This document shows, piece by piece, positions 13,350 through 19,833 of a stretch of 19,833 nt of DNA. Position numbers and translations under genes: made by a program. Origin of the DNA: JACCXJ01 sp052387115 (GTDB lineage: Bacteria; Pseudomonadota; Gammaproteobacteria; JACCXJ01); the NCBI GenBank assembly GCA_052387115.1, contig JBQTJM010000403.1:1-19833 (forward strand). The letters are read 5' to 3'. The notes under the pieces are model-generated. The model was not told where the DNA came from. It was given only the letters and a program-made list of their open reading frames with translations, and did not search any database. Position 1 is the first letter of the stretch. Every line of letters starts with the position of its first letter.

Positions 13350-15059
13350 TTATGGGTTCCAACCGCCCCCAAAGTTCGGGTAAACCGACGACCAGGTTAT
13401 TTGGTAGTCAACGGGAGCCGCGTTATCGTCAATCACGGCGAGGTCCTCGACAGGATTAAAGAACCAAACTTGCCAAGCATTTAGAAAGCTCGCAAAAGTA
13501 TAGGCCGTTCCGTTTTTCTGCAGCGCTTGCGTATAGAACGACGACTGCTTGACCATAGTGTGGGCATTTACGGCAGGAACATAGAAAGCACGCTTGCCCC
13601 GATGGTTAGTGTTGAGCAAGATTGCGTCTATCGTGTGGAGCACGCGATTGATTCTTGCCTGTGAGTAATCCTCCGTACCAGTGGGATCCCACACGAAACC
13701 TGGATCCAGGGTCACCCCATTTTTAGTGTCCATCCAGAGTACGGGGGAGCCATCGCCTTCGTGAACACCGTCAAACAGCGACTCGAAGAAGAAGACGTTT
13801 TCGTCCATGTGGTACAGGGCAACGTGGCCTTCATCGTAGCACTTCCACTGGTTAGTGGCGTGGTGATTCTTGCAATCATCGTCCAAATACAGTGCCGTCG
13901 TACTGTTGATGTCTCCCCAAGAGTCGAGAAGCCCTCGGATGTCGCCGCCTGGCTCGAAGGTGTCTGCGGAGTAGGTAATGGTGGCGGCAGAACCGTTAAT
14001 AACAGCCGGATTTTGCTCAACCGTGCTCGTACCGGAAAAGCGGTCATCCCAGATATCATCACCGGTCGTGCCAAAGTAGGCCTCGGCCTCGATCCAGGGG
14101 AGCATTCGAGAAGCCGCAGCGAAGGTCAGCTCGATGCTCGTCGAGACGTCTTCGATTCTGTCTTTGATCCACTGCGCGTTGTGAATGATGCCGCCGGCCC
14201 CACCGGACTCTCCAATGAACAGAACTTTAGTAGCCGAAGAGAGATCCGGCACCACTTCCCCACCAACACTGAAGCTGACGCCGCCCGGACGGTTTAGCTC
14301 TTTAATTACAGACTGAATGATTCGGCGCCCGTGAAAGTACAACTCGATATTGTCTCCGTCGTAAGGCTGGGTGTTGTTCTTGTTGCCCATGAAACGATCG
14401 AAACTGCTCTTGTTGAACCAGACGCGATTCCAAGCGGCATATGGGTTTGCGACGTTCGTGCTCAGAATGCCGGTTCCCTCTTTCCGGTTGCGGACAGTGT
14501 AGCCGCCAGATGCATGCTTGGTCGTCATTTCAAAGGCATCGTTAATATGCTTATCGTAGCCGTAGAAGCCAACAACCGAGTTTTCGCCCGCGAAACAGGC
14601 CTCCGCTGCATTGAGCCCGGCCATCTCGCCGCAGGCTCCACCGCCATCGAAGAAGAAAACCCAAGCATTCGAGCCGGGATTGGGGTCGATATGGTAGAAG
14701 GCCCTCGTGCCATCCAGGCTCTTGACGAAATTGCTCGAGCAGCTGGTGTCCGTGCCGTCGCTGTCGCACTTGGGCACCCTGCGGGCATAGTATGAGCCGG
14801 TGCCGCCCGACGCGGTGACCTCTTTGAAGTTGCCCGTGCTCGCGCAGAGCGTGCCGACCCCAGACTCCTTGACGTACTTCTCGTACATCGTGCAGGTCTC
14901 TGCTCTCGCGGAGCCCGGCAGCGCCGTCAATAGCCCTATGAATACCAGTAGACAGACGCCTTCCCACCTCTGTACGTAACGCTTCACTTGCCGTACCGCT
15001 GCTGTGAAGCGGGCTGTCTGGGTTGCCGTCAGGCGGCCTGCATTTTTTCTGACACTCAT
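13350..15059 (-). CDS. Secreted pectin-acetylesterase/Notum-like hydrolase
   Basis: 569 residues. A long basic n-region leads into the hydrophobic run VCLLVFIGLLTALPGSARA, with likely signal peptidase cleavage after Ala53. The mature part resembles the PAE/Notum alpha/beta-hydrolase family (carboxylesterase family 13). It has NAWVFFFDGGGACGEMAG with paired cysteines after it (oxyanion-side GGG), the nucleophile S285 in FIGESGGAGGIIHN, D430 in ESLFD, and H500 in VNAHTMVKQ. S285/D430/H500 is my inferred triad. Family members remove acetyl or acyl groups from polysaccharides or proteins; the substrate here is unknown. ATG 15059 has a strong GGGAGGAC site; a GTG at codon 25 would give a shorter signal peptide. 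The gene is AT-richer than its neighbours, stands alone with its own terminator, and has a CRP-type site upstream, so it may have been acquired. Confidence 0.8.
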   Translation of the reverse strand: MSVRKNAGRLTATQTARFTAAVRQVKRYVQRWEGVCLLVFIGLLTALPGSARAETCTMYEKYVKESGVGTLCASTGNFKEVTASGGTGSYYARRVPKCDSDGTDTSCSSNFVKSLDGTRAFYHIDPNPGSNAWVFFFDGGGACGEMAGLNAAEACFAGENSVVGFYGYDKHINDAFEMTTKHASGGYTVRNRKEGTGILSTNVANPYAAWNRVWFNKSSFDRFMGNKNNTQPYDGDNIELYFHGRRIIQSVIKELNRPGGVSFSVGGEVVPDLSSATKVLFIGESGGAGGIIHNAQWIKDRIEDVSTSIELTFAAASRMLPWIEAEAYFGTTGDDIWDDRFSGTSTVEQNPAVINGSAATITYSADTFEPGGDIRGLLDSWGDINSTTALYLDDDCKNHHATNQWKCYDEGHVALYHMDENVFFFESLFDGVHEGDGSPVLWMDTKNGVTLDPGFVWDPTGTEDYSQARINRVLHTIDAILLNTNHRGKRAFYVPAVNAHTMVKQSSFYTQALQKNGTAYTFASFLNAWQVWFFNPVEDLAVIDDNAAPVDYQITWSSVYPNFGGGWNP

Positions 15060-15167
15060 GGTGCTGTCCTCCCATCGTGTGTACTGTGGTCACCCGAACC
15101 GGTCGAGGGGCTGGGCAGGCCGGGATCGGCCTCTCGGGGGAACCTATGCGAAAGTCACGACCGGTTC

Positions 15168-15183
15168 TGTGAACTATTTCACA
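15168..15183. promoter_or_regulatory. CRP/Vfr-type binding site
   Basis: TGTGAACTATTTCACA matches TGTGA-N6-TCACA exactly. It lies 109-124 nt upstream of the ATG of the secreted hydrolase, the only gene starting nearby. A cAMP-dependent CRP-like regulator would bind such a palindrome; activation of an exported degradative enzyme when good carbon is scarce fits this. The exact position of the promoter is unclear, so activator or repressor action is not decided. Confidence 0.6.
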
Positions 15184-15332
15184 CCCACGCGGCGCCTCGC
15201 GTCGGTTGCCGACCGCGGCCGACGTGGAGCAGGAGCCGTGGTCCGGGGCGGCTCGATCCGTCCGCCGCCTCACTACCTGTAGGCGTAAAGCGCGACCAGA
15301 TGGGCTCAGGCCCTGTAACGGCGGCAGGCGTT

Positions 15333-15355
15333 GGGGGCCGGCTTGTGCGGCCCCC
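15333..15355 (-). terminator. Hairpin after the TonB receptor gene
   Basis: GGGGGCCG (15333-15340) pairs with CGGCCCCC (15348-15355) over a 7-nt loop, starting 2 nt after the stop. There is no T-tract on the minus strand, so it is either a weak terminator or a 3' stabilising hairpin. Confidence 0.45.
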
Positions 15356-15357
15356 GC

Positions 15358-17436
15358 TCAGAACTCGATCCGGATCGAGCCCAGAAACGTTCGCGGCGTG
15401 CCCGGTACGGCACCGATGAGGATGGGGCTCTTGAAGTACTCCTGATCGAGGGCGTTTTCGACGTTGAGCTGGGCGGTGAGTCGGGTACTCCCGATGGTCG
15501 ATTCATAAGCGGCCAGGAGATCCACCCGCACATAGCCGGGAAGCTCGAAGGTCCCGGCGTTGTCGCCGGGCCGTGCATCCTCGGCGAAGATCCCGGCCCC
15601 GAGACGGAGCCCCCGGAGGGGCCCTTCCTGGCGCGTGTGTACGGCCCACAAGCTCCCGCTCCACTCCGGTACGGCCGCCAAGGGATTGCCCTCATCGCCG
15701 ACGTCGCCTTTCGTGATCTCGGTGTCCGTGTAGGCGAGCGAGGCGATGAGCGCGAGGGCGGGGCTGAGCGCACCGCTTACATCCAGCTCGATGCCGCGGC
15801 TACGCGCCGCGCCGATCTGGACCGAGAAGTCCGGATCTACCGGATCGGGTGTCAGGACATCCTGCTTGCTCAGGTGATAGAAGGCCAGGGTCGCCGTGAG
15901 GCTGCCGTCGAGCACATCGGCCTTGAGGCCGGCCTCGTATTGGATCGCGGTCTCGGGCCCGAAGGCCTCGCCGGTACGAGAACGCCCGAATTGCGCCATG
16001 GCGCCGAACGATTCGGTGTAACTACCGTAAAGCCCGAGCCACGACGTGGGCTGATAGACCAACCCGACGCGCGGGCTGAAGGCCCGGTCTTCATTCCTCT
16101 CAGCGGGGCCCGTGATAGATTCGGACTCCTCAGTACTGGCCCAGTCGTAGCGGCCACCGCCGAGCACATGGAGATTTTCCAGGAGGTCGATCTGGTCCTG
16201 AAAGTACAAGCCGAACCAGTCCTGCCGACGCGTGGACTCGGGTACCGCCGGAAAGACGGGTCGTACGCCGCTGTAGACGGGCTCGAAGAGATCGATGTCG
16301 GCATAGGGGACGATGGCACCTCCTCCCACTACCGTTTCCGTGTCGTAGTAATCGAAACCCGTCAGCACCCGGTGTTTGAATGGGCCGGTCGTAAACTCCC
16401 CAGTGAGGTCCAGCGCGGTGAAATAGGTCTCCGTGTCCTGCGTCTGGTCCCTGGCCCTCCGCGTCAGCGTGCGCCCGTCGATCACCCGGCCCGGCTCGAT
16501 CCTCTGCCCGTCCAATCGATCCCTATCCGCCTTGAAGCGGTGTCGCAGCACCCAGAGGTCGTTGAACGCGTGCGACCACAGGAAACCACCGCGGTGCGAC
16601 TCGGTTTCGACCGCGCTGATCCCCGGCTCCTCATAGTAGCGGTCGATCGCGACCGGCGCCGGACGACCGTTCACGATCGGGATCCCCCGGTCACTGGAAT
16701 TGTCCCGAAAGCGGTATTGGTAATCGACGCTCGCCTGCGTGCGAGCCCCAATGTTCCAGGTCACGACCGGCGAGACGAACAAACCCTCCCGATCGACAAA
16801 ATCGCGGAATGAGTCGGCGTTTTCATGGGCGATGTTCAGCCGGTAGCGGAGCGTGTCGTCCTTCGTGAGGGGGCCGGTCGCATCCAGCGTGGTCCGGTAG
16901 AGATCGAAGGACCCGAACTGCTGCCGCAAGGCATACGAGGCCGTGGCCAGCGGCCTCTTGGTGACCTGGTGGATGAGCCCGCCTGGCTCGATGCGGCCGT
17001 AAAGCGCGGCGGCCGGGCCTTTCAGCACCTCGACCCGCTCGAGGTGCGCGGTTTCCTGGGAGCCGAGGCCCGGCACCCTGAAACCGTCCTCGTAAACAAA
17101 GAACTGCCGGAACCCGCGCAGGCCGAAATCGGTCTCGCCGAAGCCGTTGTTGAAGGCTTGATAGACCCCGCTGACGTTCTTGAGCGCATCCTCTAGCCGG
17201 ATCACCTGCTGATCGTCCATGACCTCCCTGGGAACGACCTGGATGGAGACCGGTAGATCGAAGATCGGGATATCGATCTTCGTAACGGCCGCATCGTAAG
17301 CCTGGTAGCCGACGTCCGTGGAGGTGCCGGTCACGACGATCTCGGGCAGGGTCACCGGCGCCTCATCGCCGCCGGCCTCGGCCATGGCCAGGAAGGCCGC
17401 CATCGCGACGCCAATTTTCCGCTCGATGTAGTTCAT
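15358..17436 (-). CDS. TonB-dependent siderophore receptor
   Basis: 692 residues from ATG 17436. An in-frame GTG at 17484 would add 16 residues, but the ATG has GAGG close upstream and is followed directly by a signal-like MNYIERKIGVAMAAFLAMAEA. A TonB-box-like PEIVVTG leads into the plug domain: DLPVSIQVVPREVMDDQQV, LEDALKNVSGV, FGLRGF, LERVEVLKGPAAALYGRIEP and GGLIHQVTKRP. The rest is a 22-strand barrel ending in the segment NVENALDQEYFKSPI and a final Phe (GSIRIEF). This matches the siderophore receptor group (FhuA/FpvA-like). It would import ferric siderophores across the outer membrane using TonB-ExbBD. There is no N-terminal signalling domain, so cell-surface signalling to a sigma factor is unlikely. 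No siderophore genes are nearby. Confidence 0.93.
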   Translation of the reverse strand: MNYIERKIGVAMAAFLAMAEAGGDEAPVTLPEIVVTGTSTDVGYQAYDAAVTKIDIPIFDLPVSIQVVPREVMDDQQVIRLEDALKNVSGVYQAFNNGFGETDFGLRGFRQFFVYEDGFRVPGLGSQETAHLERVEVLKGPAAALYGRIEPGGLIHQVTKRPLATASYALRQQFGSFDLYRTTLDATGPLTKDDTLRYRLNIAHENADSFRDFVDREGLFVSPVVTWNIGARTQASVDYQYRFRDNSSDRGIPIVNGRPAPVAIDRYYEEPGISAVETESHRGGFLWSHAFNDLWVLRHRFKADRDRLDGQRIEPGRVIDGRTLTRRARDQTQDTETYFTALDLTGEFTTGPFKHRVLTGFDYYDTETVVGGGAIVPYADIDLFEPVYSGVRPVFPAVPESTRRQDWFGLYFQDQIDLLENLHVLGGGRYDWASTEESESITGPAERNEDRAFSPRVGLVYQPTSWLGLYGSYTESFGAMAQFGRSRTGEAFGPETAIQYEAGLKADVLDGSLTATLAFYHLSKQDVLTPDPVDPDFSVQIGAARSRGIELDVSGALSPALALIASLAYTDTEITKGDVGDEGNPLAAVPEWSGSLWAVHTRQEGPLRGLRLGAGIFAEDARPGDNAGTFELPGYVRVDLLAAYESTIGSTRLTAQLNVENALDQEYFKSPILIGAVPGTPRTFLGSIRIEF

Positions 17437-17829
17437 GGAAGCCTCGTCAGCGTCCTCCGCAAACCACCCCGGCGCCTCGTCCACGCTCGGGACCTTGGGC
17501 TACCGTATGTTATCACGCCGACTTCGTTGATCCGCGCATAACCCTCTGGTGGCGCCGTTGCACCCGGACCGGCCGACACTCGCGTTCCGGCACTAGGCCG
17601 GACTCACCGCCCCGCGCGCGCGTTTCACGTCCGTGGGCAAACGCGCGGATCACCGCCCCGCTGCTCGGACGGGTGCATCCCCGTTCCCCAGTCATTTGGT
17701 CTCTGAGCCGAAAACCGATCCCTTTACGCCTTCAGGGAGTGAGGCACTGAATTACCTGCGTTGCCCAGTTTGACGGCCTCTCCTCGGGAGTGGCCTCGAC
17801 GGAACAGATGAAATGAGCGGTTTAAACAC
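17437..17829. other. Divergent intergenic region rich in inverted repeats
   Basis: 393 nt between the divergent TonB receptor and STN/HEAT genes, with no convincing gene. It contains a hairpin CCGGC-ACTAG-GCCGG (17587-17601) and a 9-bp inverted repeat CGCGCGTTT (17617-17625) with AAACGCGCG (17639-17647). Outside the latter lie two direct copies of TCACCGCCCCG (17604-17614 and 17650-17660). Promoters for both genes are expected here, but I cannot place them. No clear Fur box or cobalamin riboswitch core was found. Confidence 0.55.
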
Positions 17830-18789
17830 GTGAGTCACCTGAAAGCCCGTATAGCCCAGGGGGAAGTCGAGCTCCGGGCAATCATCGCCACGGCGCTTCT
17901 CGCCACGTGCCTGTGCACGGGAATGCGAGCGGCGCACTCCGGCGAGGCCCAAATACCTCGACCCGACGCCGCCGGTGCCCCGGCATTGCAGATTGATTTC
18001 GACCACGGTCTTTTGAGCCTCGCAGCGCACCGAGCACCGTGGAAGCGCGTGCTCGATCGGATCACGGAGAAAACCGGGATCCGCTTCCGGTCCGCCGCCC
18101 CGCTGGCGGGATCGGTCAGCTTGTCCATCGAGCCTCTTCCAGTCCGGCAAGCCTTGGAACGCCTCCTGGGGCCCGGGGCGGATTTCATTTGTCGCTACGG
18201 CCCGGCCATCGACTCGCGGGGGTCGCAAGCCCTCCCGCAGGAGGTGTGGATCCTCGGAGGGGAGCGATTCGCAGGGTCCGAAGCGCTCGCGAATCAGGGC
18301 GGCCGCAATGTGGAAGAACCGGGATCTCCTACGGTCGATTCGGCTTTCGAGGTGGGCCGAGCAGTGGACGAGACCGGCGCGGACAGCGCCGCCGAACAGA
18401 GAGAGATCGACACGCTCGTCGAGCTGGCAGAGGGCGATGATCCCGCCCTGCGGATGCAGGCGCTCTCGGCCTTGGGCGATCGGGGAGCCGTCGACGATGG
18501 CACGGTCCGCTCGACGCTTGAAGCGGCGCTCGCCGACCGCGATGCCGGCGTACGCGGACAAGCCCTGCAAGCCCTCGCCGTCCGCGGGGGAGGCGAGGCG
18601 GTGGAGCACTTGAGGCAGGCCCTGCGCGATGCGGACGCGAGTGTTCGGATCGTCGCGGTCGAGCGTGTGGAACCGAAGGATGAGGGTATTGCGCTGCTGC
18701 AGGAGGCACTCGCGGACGCGGATGAGACGGTCCGCTCCCTCGCCACATCCCGGTTGAGGGAAGCGGGAAAGCAGGGAGGCACGGAATGA
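17830..18789 (+). CDS. Exported protein with STN-like domain and HEAT repeats
   Basis: 319 residues from a GTG at 17830 (weak Shine-Dalgarno, so the start is uncertain). A hydrophobic export segment (AIIATALLATCLCTGMRAA) lies at about residues 18-36. Residues about 52-125 (LQIDFDHGLLSLAAH..., VLDRITEKTGIRFRSAAPL, LPVRQALERLLG) resemble the short STN/secretin N-terminal fold found in TonB receptors and secretins. An acidic linker follows. Residues about 205-315 are three to four HEAT-like repeats (PALRMQALSALGDRGAVDD, AGVRGQALQALAVRGG, ASVRIVAVERVEPKDEG, ETVRSLATSRLREAG). The combination points to a periplasmic protein-protein scaffold. The binding partner is unknown. It is divergent from the siderophore receptor and co-directional with the small secreted protein gene at 19104. 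Confidence 0.75.
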   Translation: MSHLKARIAQGEVELRAIIATALLATCLCTGMRAAHSGEAQIPRPDAAGAPALQIDFDHGLLSLAAHRAPWKRVLDRITEKTGIRFRSAAPLAGSVSLSIEPLPVRQALERLLGPGADFICRYGPAIDSRGSQALPQEVWILGGERFAGSEALANQGGRNVEEPGSPTVDSAFEVGRAVDETGADSAAEQREIDTLVELAEGDDPALRMQALSALGDRGAVDDGTVRSTLEAALADRDAGVRGQALQALAVRGGGEAVEHLRQALRDADASVRIVAVERVEPKDEGIALLQEALADADETVRSLATSRLREAGKQGGTE

Positions 18790-18891
18790 CGCCCGGCGCT
18801 CGCAACCGGGACCGGCATCCGGGGCTCGTTGGCCGGCTCCGGCCCTCGTCTACCGGACCGGGCCAGTCACGGTGGGATGCGGATGAGATTG

Positions 18892-18929
18892 GCAGGCTGC
18901 CGAAAAACCGGCGTTTCGCGGCAGCCTGC
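18892..18929. repeat. Perfect inverted repeat GCAGGCTGCCG/CGGCAGCCTGC
   Basis: 11-bp arms at 18892-18902 and 18919-18929 around a 16-nt loop. The GCAGGCTGCCGAAAAAC edge resembles ends of small mobile repeats seen in many proteobacteria, but no target duplication was identified. The loop carries ACCGGCGTTT, repeated at 18947-18956. Confidence 0.6.
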
Positions 18930-18953
18930 AAGCGGTACCAGGAGGTACCGGCG

Positions 18954-18980
18954 TTTTTCAATCGGGCAACGATTGAAAAA
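18954..18980. terminator. Bidirectional terminator-like palindrome
   Basis: TTTTTCAATCG and CGATTGAAAAA pair perfectly over GGCAA. A-rich and T-rich ends on both strands fit a bidirectional Rho-independent terminator, though the stem is mostly A-T and its GC part is short, so strength is uncertain. It would end transcripts of the STN/HEAT gene, 165 nt after its stop. Confidence 0.4.
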
Positions 18981-19068
18981 CAAAGAGGAAAAGCGAAAGA
19001 CCCACTCTTGCTTTTCGCGCTGGAGAGCCCATTGAAGGACTCGCTCAGCATTCTTTTTGACAACATGA

Positions 19069-19088
19069 CCGTTAGCGTAGGCTAACGG
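19069..19088 (+). promoter_or_regulatory. 5' leader hairpin before the small secreted protein
   Basis: CCGTTAGC-GTAG-GCTAACGG forms a perfect 8-bp stem ending 4 nt before the GAGGAG ribosome site (19092-19097). It could be an operator palindrome or an mRNA hairpin affecting stability or initiation. It sits just downstream of TTGACA at 19057-19062, so a protein bound here would overlap the promoter. Confidence 0.45.
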
Positions 19089-19103
19089 ATTGAGGAGTAT
19101 ACC

Positions 19104-19541
19104 ATGAAAGCCATTAGTCTCAAAAATCTATGCGCAACGACCTCGCTGCTCGCCATTCTGGGTGCGATGTCCTCGGCTCAGGCGGACGTGTTCGGCGGGT
19201 TCCTGGGGGCAGCCGCGAGCGCCACGGACGTCTACGGAATGACGTGTCCCCTAGGCACGACCAGTGTACGGGCCAACGTGAATGATGGTGGAATCGCCGC
19301 CAATGGGATCTTTGTCAGCGTGCAGATAGTCGACCCCCAGGGCGGCGCCTTGAATGCGACTGCCCCTGATTTTGGTGGCCCTTCCCCGACCGTAATAGGG
19401 GTTGGCCCCGGTCCGGGCAACTACCTGGCGCTGGTCAACAAGGGGCAGGCCGGCGGTGAGGGCTACGTGGTGTTCCTAGATTGCTTTATCGGTGCTGTTG
19501 CCGTGGCCGGGAATCAATCAGCCCTGGTTCAGAATCAGTAG
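19104..19541 (+). CDS. Small secreted protein of unknown function
   Basis: 145 residues. The signal peptide MKAISLKNLCATTSLLAILG...SSAQA is probably cleaved before DVFGG. The mature protein (~117 residues) is Gly/Ala/Val-rich and beta-like, with two cysteines (in GMTCPLG and FLDCFIG) that could form one disulfide in the periplasm or outside the cell. Stretches such as TTSVRANVNDGG and NGIFVSVQIVDPQGG suggest a small beta-sandwich. I recognise no family. The start is firm: GAGGAG lies 6 nt before the ATG. A strong hairpin after the stop ends the unit. It is in the same direction as the STN/HEAT gene, with a separate hairpin-rich leader, so it is probably transcribed on its own. Confidence 0.75.
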   Translation: MKAISLKNLCATTSLLAILGAMSSAQADVFGGFLGAAASATDVYGMTCPLGTTSVRANVNDGGIAANGIFVSVQIVDPQGGALNATAPDFGGPSPTVIGVGPGPGNYLALVNKGQAGGEGYVVFLDCFIGAVAVAGNQSALVQNQ

Positions 19542-19566
19542 GCATCGCGTAGCTTCGCTCTAGGAA

Positions 19567-19605
19567 CCGGTCCGTCGCCACCCATCACCGGTGGCGGCGG
19601 ACCGG
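19567..19605 (+). terminator. Strong hairpin after the small secreted protein
   Basis: A 16-bp stem with one G-T pair (19567-19582 with 19590-19605, loop CATCACC) starts 25 nt after the stop at 19541. It is followed by ACTCCTTC rather than a clear T-run, so termination may be partial. The remaining gap up to 19714 shows nothing recognisable. Confidence 0.6.
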
Positions 19606-19714
19606 ACTCCTTCACACACCGGGTGGAGAAGGCAAAGGGGCCCGGCTTGGGCGGCGACGAGGGCGGACTCATTCGCCGGGCCGTCGGCGCCGGGGGCGGG
19701 ACCCGCCGCTGCCA

Positions 19715-19833
19715 TCAGGCGCCGCCCGGAGCGGCTGCGCGCAAGGCTTGCCGATAGGCACGCACGGCCGCGGTCTGCGAGGGCTCGGCCATGCAGCGGG
19801 TGAAGAGCTCGGGGTCGAGGTCGGGGAGCTGGG
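19715..19833 (-). CDS. C-terminal end of an unidentified protein
   Basis: The minus-strand frame entering from the right edge gives 38 codons, beginning QLPDLDPELFTRCMAEPSQT and ending AVRAYRQALRAAAPGGA, then TGA at 19715. Codon usage (GC at third positions) and the amphipathic helix AAVRAYRQALRAA look genuine, but the piece is too short to assign to a family. It converges with the small secreted protein gene, and the hairpin at 19567-19605 may serve both. Confidence 0.5.
   Translation of the reverse strand, partial: QLPDLDPELFTRCMAEPSQTAAVRAYRQALRAAAPGGA

Larger units (their letters stand above)
15060..15357. other. Intergenic leader of the hydrolase gene
   Basis: 298 nt without a gene. 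It holds the CRP-type palindrome at 15168-15183, the ribosome site GGGAGGAC just before 15059, and the hairpin after the TonB receptor stop (15333-15355). No strong -10/-35 pair is evident between the palindrome and the hydrolase start. Confidence 0.6.
18790..19103 (+). other. Hairpin-rich leader upstream of the small secreted protein
   Basis: 314 nt. A 99-codon frame starting at 18786 (ATGA with the previous stop) covers most of it, but the product has no motif and the DNA is dominated by palindromes, so I treat it as non-coding. The palindromes are a perfect 11-bp stem at 18892-18929, GGTACC-AGGA-GGTACC at 18933-18948, a perfect 11-bp stem at 18954-18980, and a perfect 8-bp stem at 19069-19088. 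A good -35 (TTGACA, 19057-19062) lies before the last hairpin, with no clear -10. Confidence 0.5.

Noticed and set aside
17490..17520. GATAACATACGGTAGC as a Fur box for the siderophore receptor
   Set aside because: Only the first few bases match the 19-bp Fur consensus and the second half has no symmetry.
17500..17720. Cobalamin riboswitch upstream of the TonB receptor
   Set aside because: The conserved core (GCCACTG box and the B12-box region) is not present, and the receptor resembles siderophore rather than BtuB types.
17752..18609. A 285-codon minus-strand frame opposite the STN/HEAT gene
   Set aside because: The plus-strand product has an export segment and HEAT repeats; the minus-strand product has no recognisable feature.
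18786..19085. A 99-codon plus-strand frame with an ATGA overlap to the STN/HEAT gene
   Set aside because: The overlap is suggestive, but most of the frame is made of perfect palindromes including a terminator-like one, and the product has no coherent fold signal. Ribosome profiling could revive it.
19591..19803. A 70-codon plus-strand frame near the right edge
   Set aside because: It starts within the hairpin at 19567-19605, is Arg/Ala/Pro-rich without motifs, and lies opposite a more gene-like minus-strand C-terminus.

Overview
The window reads as a GC-rich proteobacterial chromosome segment, most likely gammaproteobacterial and Chromatiales-like. This is inferred from gene content and codon usage only. 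The main support is an IscR regulator whose three Cys and one His fall at the same residue numbers as in E. coli, leading a long SUF operon that ends with SufT and a Rieske ferredoxin.

Layout. (1) 1-588, minus: the N-terminal part of a glutamate-cysteine-ligase-like (GCS2 family) protein that runs off the left edge. (2) 723-8523, minus: one continuous iron-sulfur assembly operon in the order iscR, A-type carrier, sufB, sufC, sufD, sufS, sufU, hicB, hicA, sufT, Rieske ferredoxin. Several junctions overlap by 1-4 nt. A near-palindromic IscR type 1 site overlaps the promoter. A small hicBA-like toxin-antitoxin pair sits between sufU and sufT, and its HicA lacks the expected catalytic His. Two hairpin-forming CCCTC/GAGGG repeats lie in operon gaps. 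(3) 8944-9512, plus: an intact-looking vapBC module. (4) 9568-9855, minus: a remnant of pyruvate kinase. (5) 9875-12337, minus: a lipoprotein of unknown function, then ureG and ureF, urease maturation genes with no urease structural genes in view. (6) 12321-13151, minus: a HepT/MNT toxin-antitoxin pair that looks inactivated, with a frameshift and damaged GS motif in the nucleotidyltransferase and His-to-Tyr in the HEPN RNase motif. (7) 13350-15059, minus: a secreted pectin-acetylesterase/Notum-like hydrolase, AT-richer than its neighbours, with a strong terminator and a perfect CRP-type palindrome upstream. (8) 15358-17436, minus: a TonB-dependent siderophore receptor. (9) 17830-19541, plus: two exported proteins (one STN-like plus HEAT repeats, one small unknown) separated by a leader dense in perfect hairpins. 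(10) 19715-19833, minus: the last 38 codons of an unidentified gene.

How it fits together. The SUF genes form a complete assembly line: SufS and SufU mobilise sulfur, SufBCD is the scaffold, the A-type protein and SufT help delivery, and IscR senses cluster supply. The siderophore receptor would supply iron but sits apart from the operon. The 8.6-13.2 kb stretch looks like a recombination-prone patch, with toxin-antitoxin modules, a gene fragment and a dismembered urease cluster. I see no clear undescribed system. The most interesting signals are the two toxins that have each lost a catalytic histidine, one of them embedded in the suf operon, and the exported-protein pair with its hairpin-rich leader.
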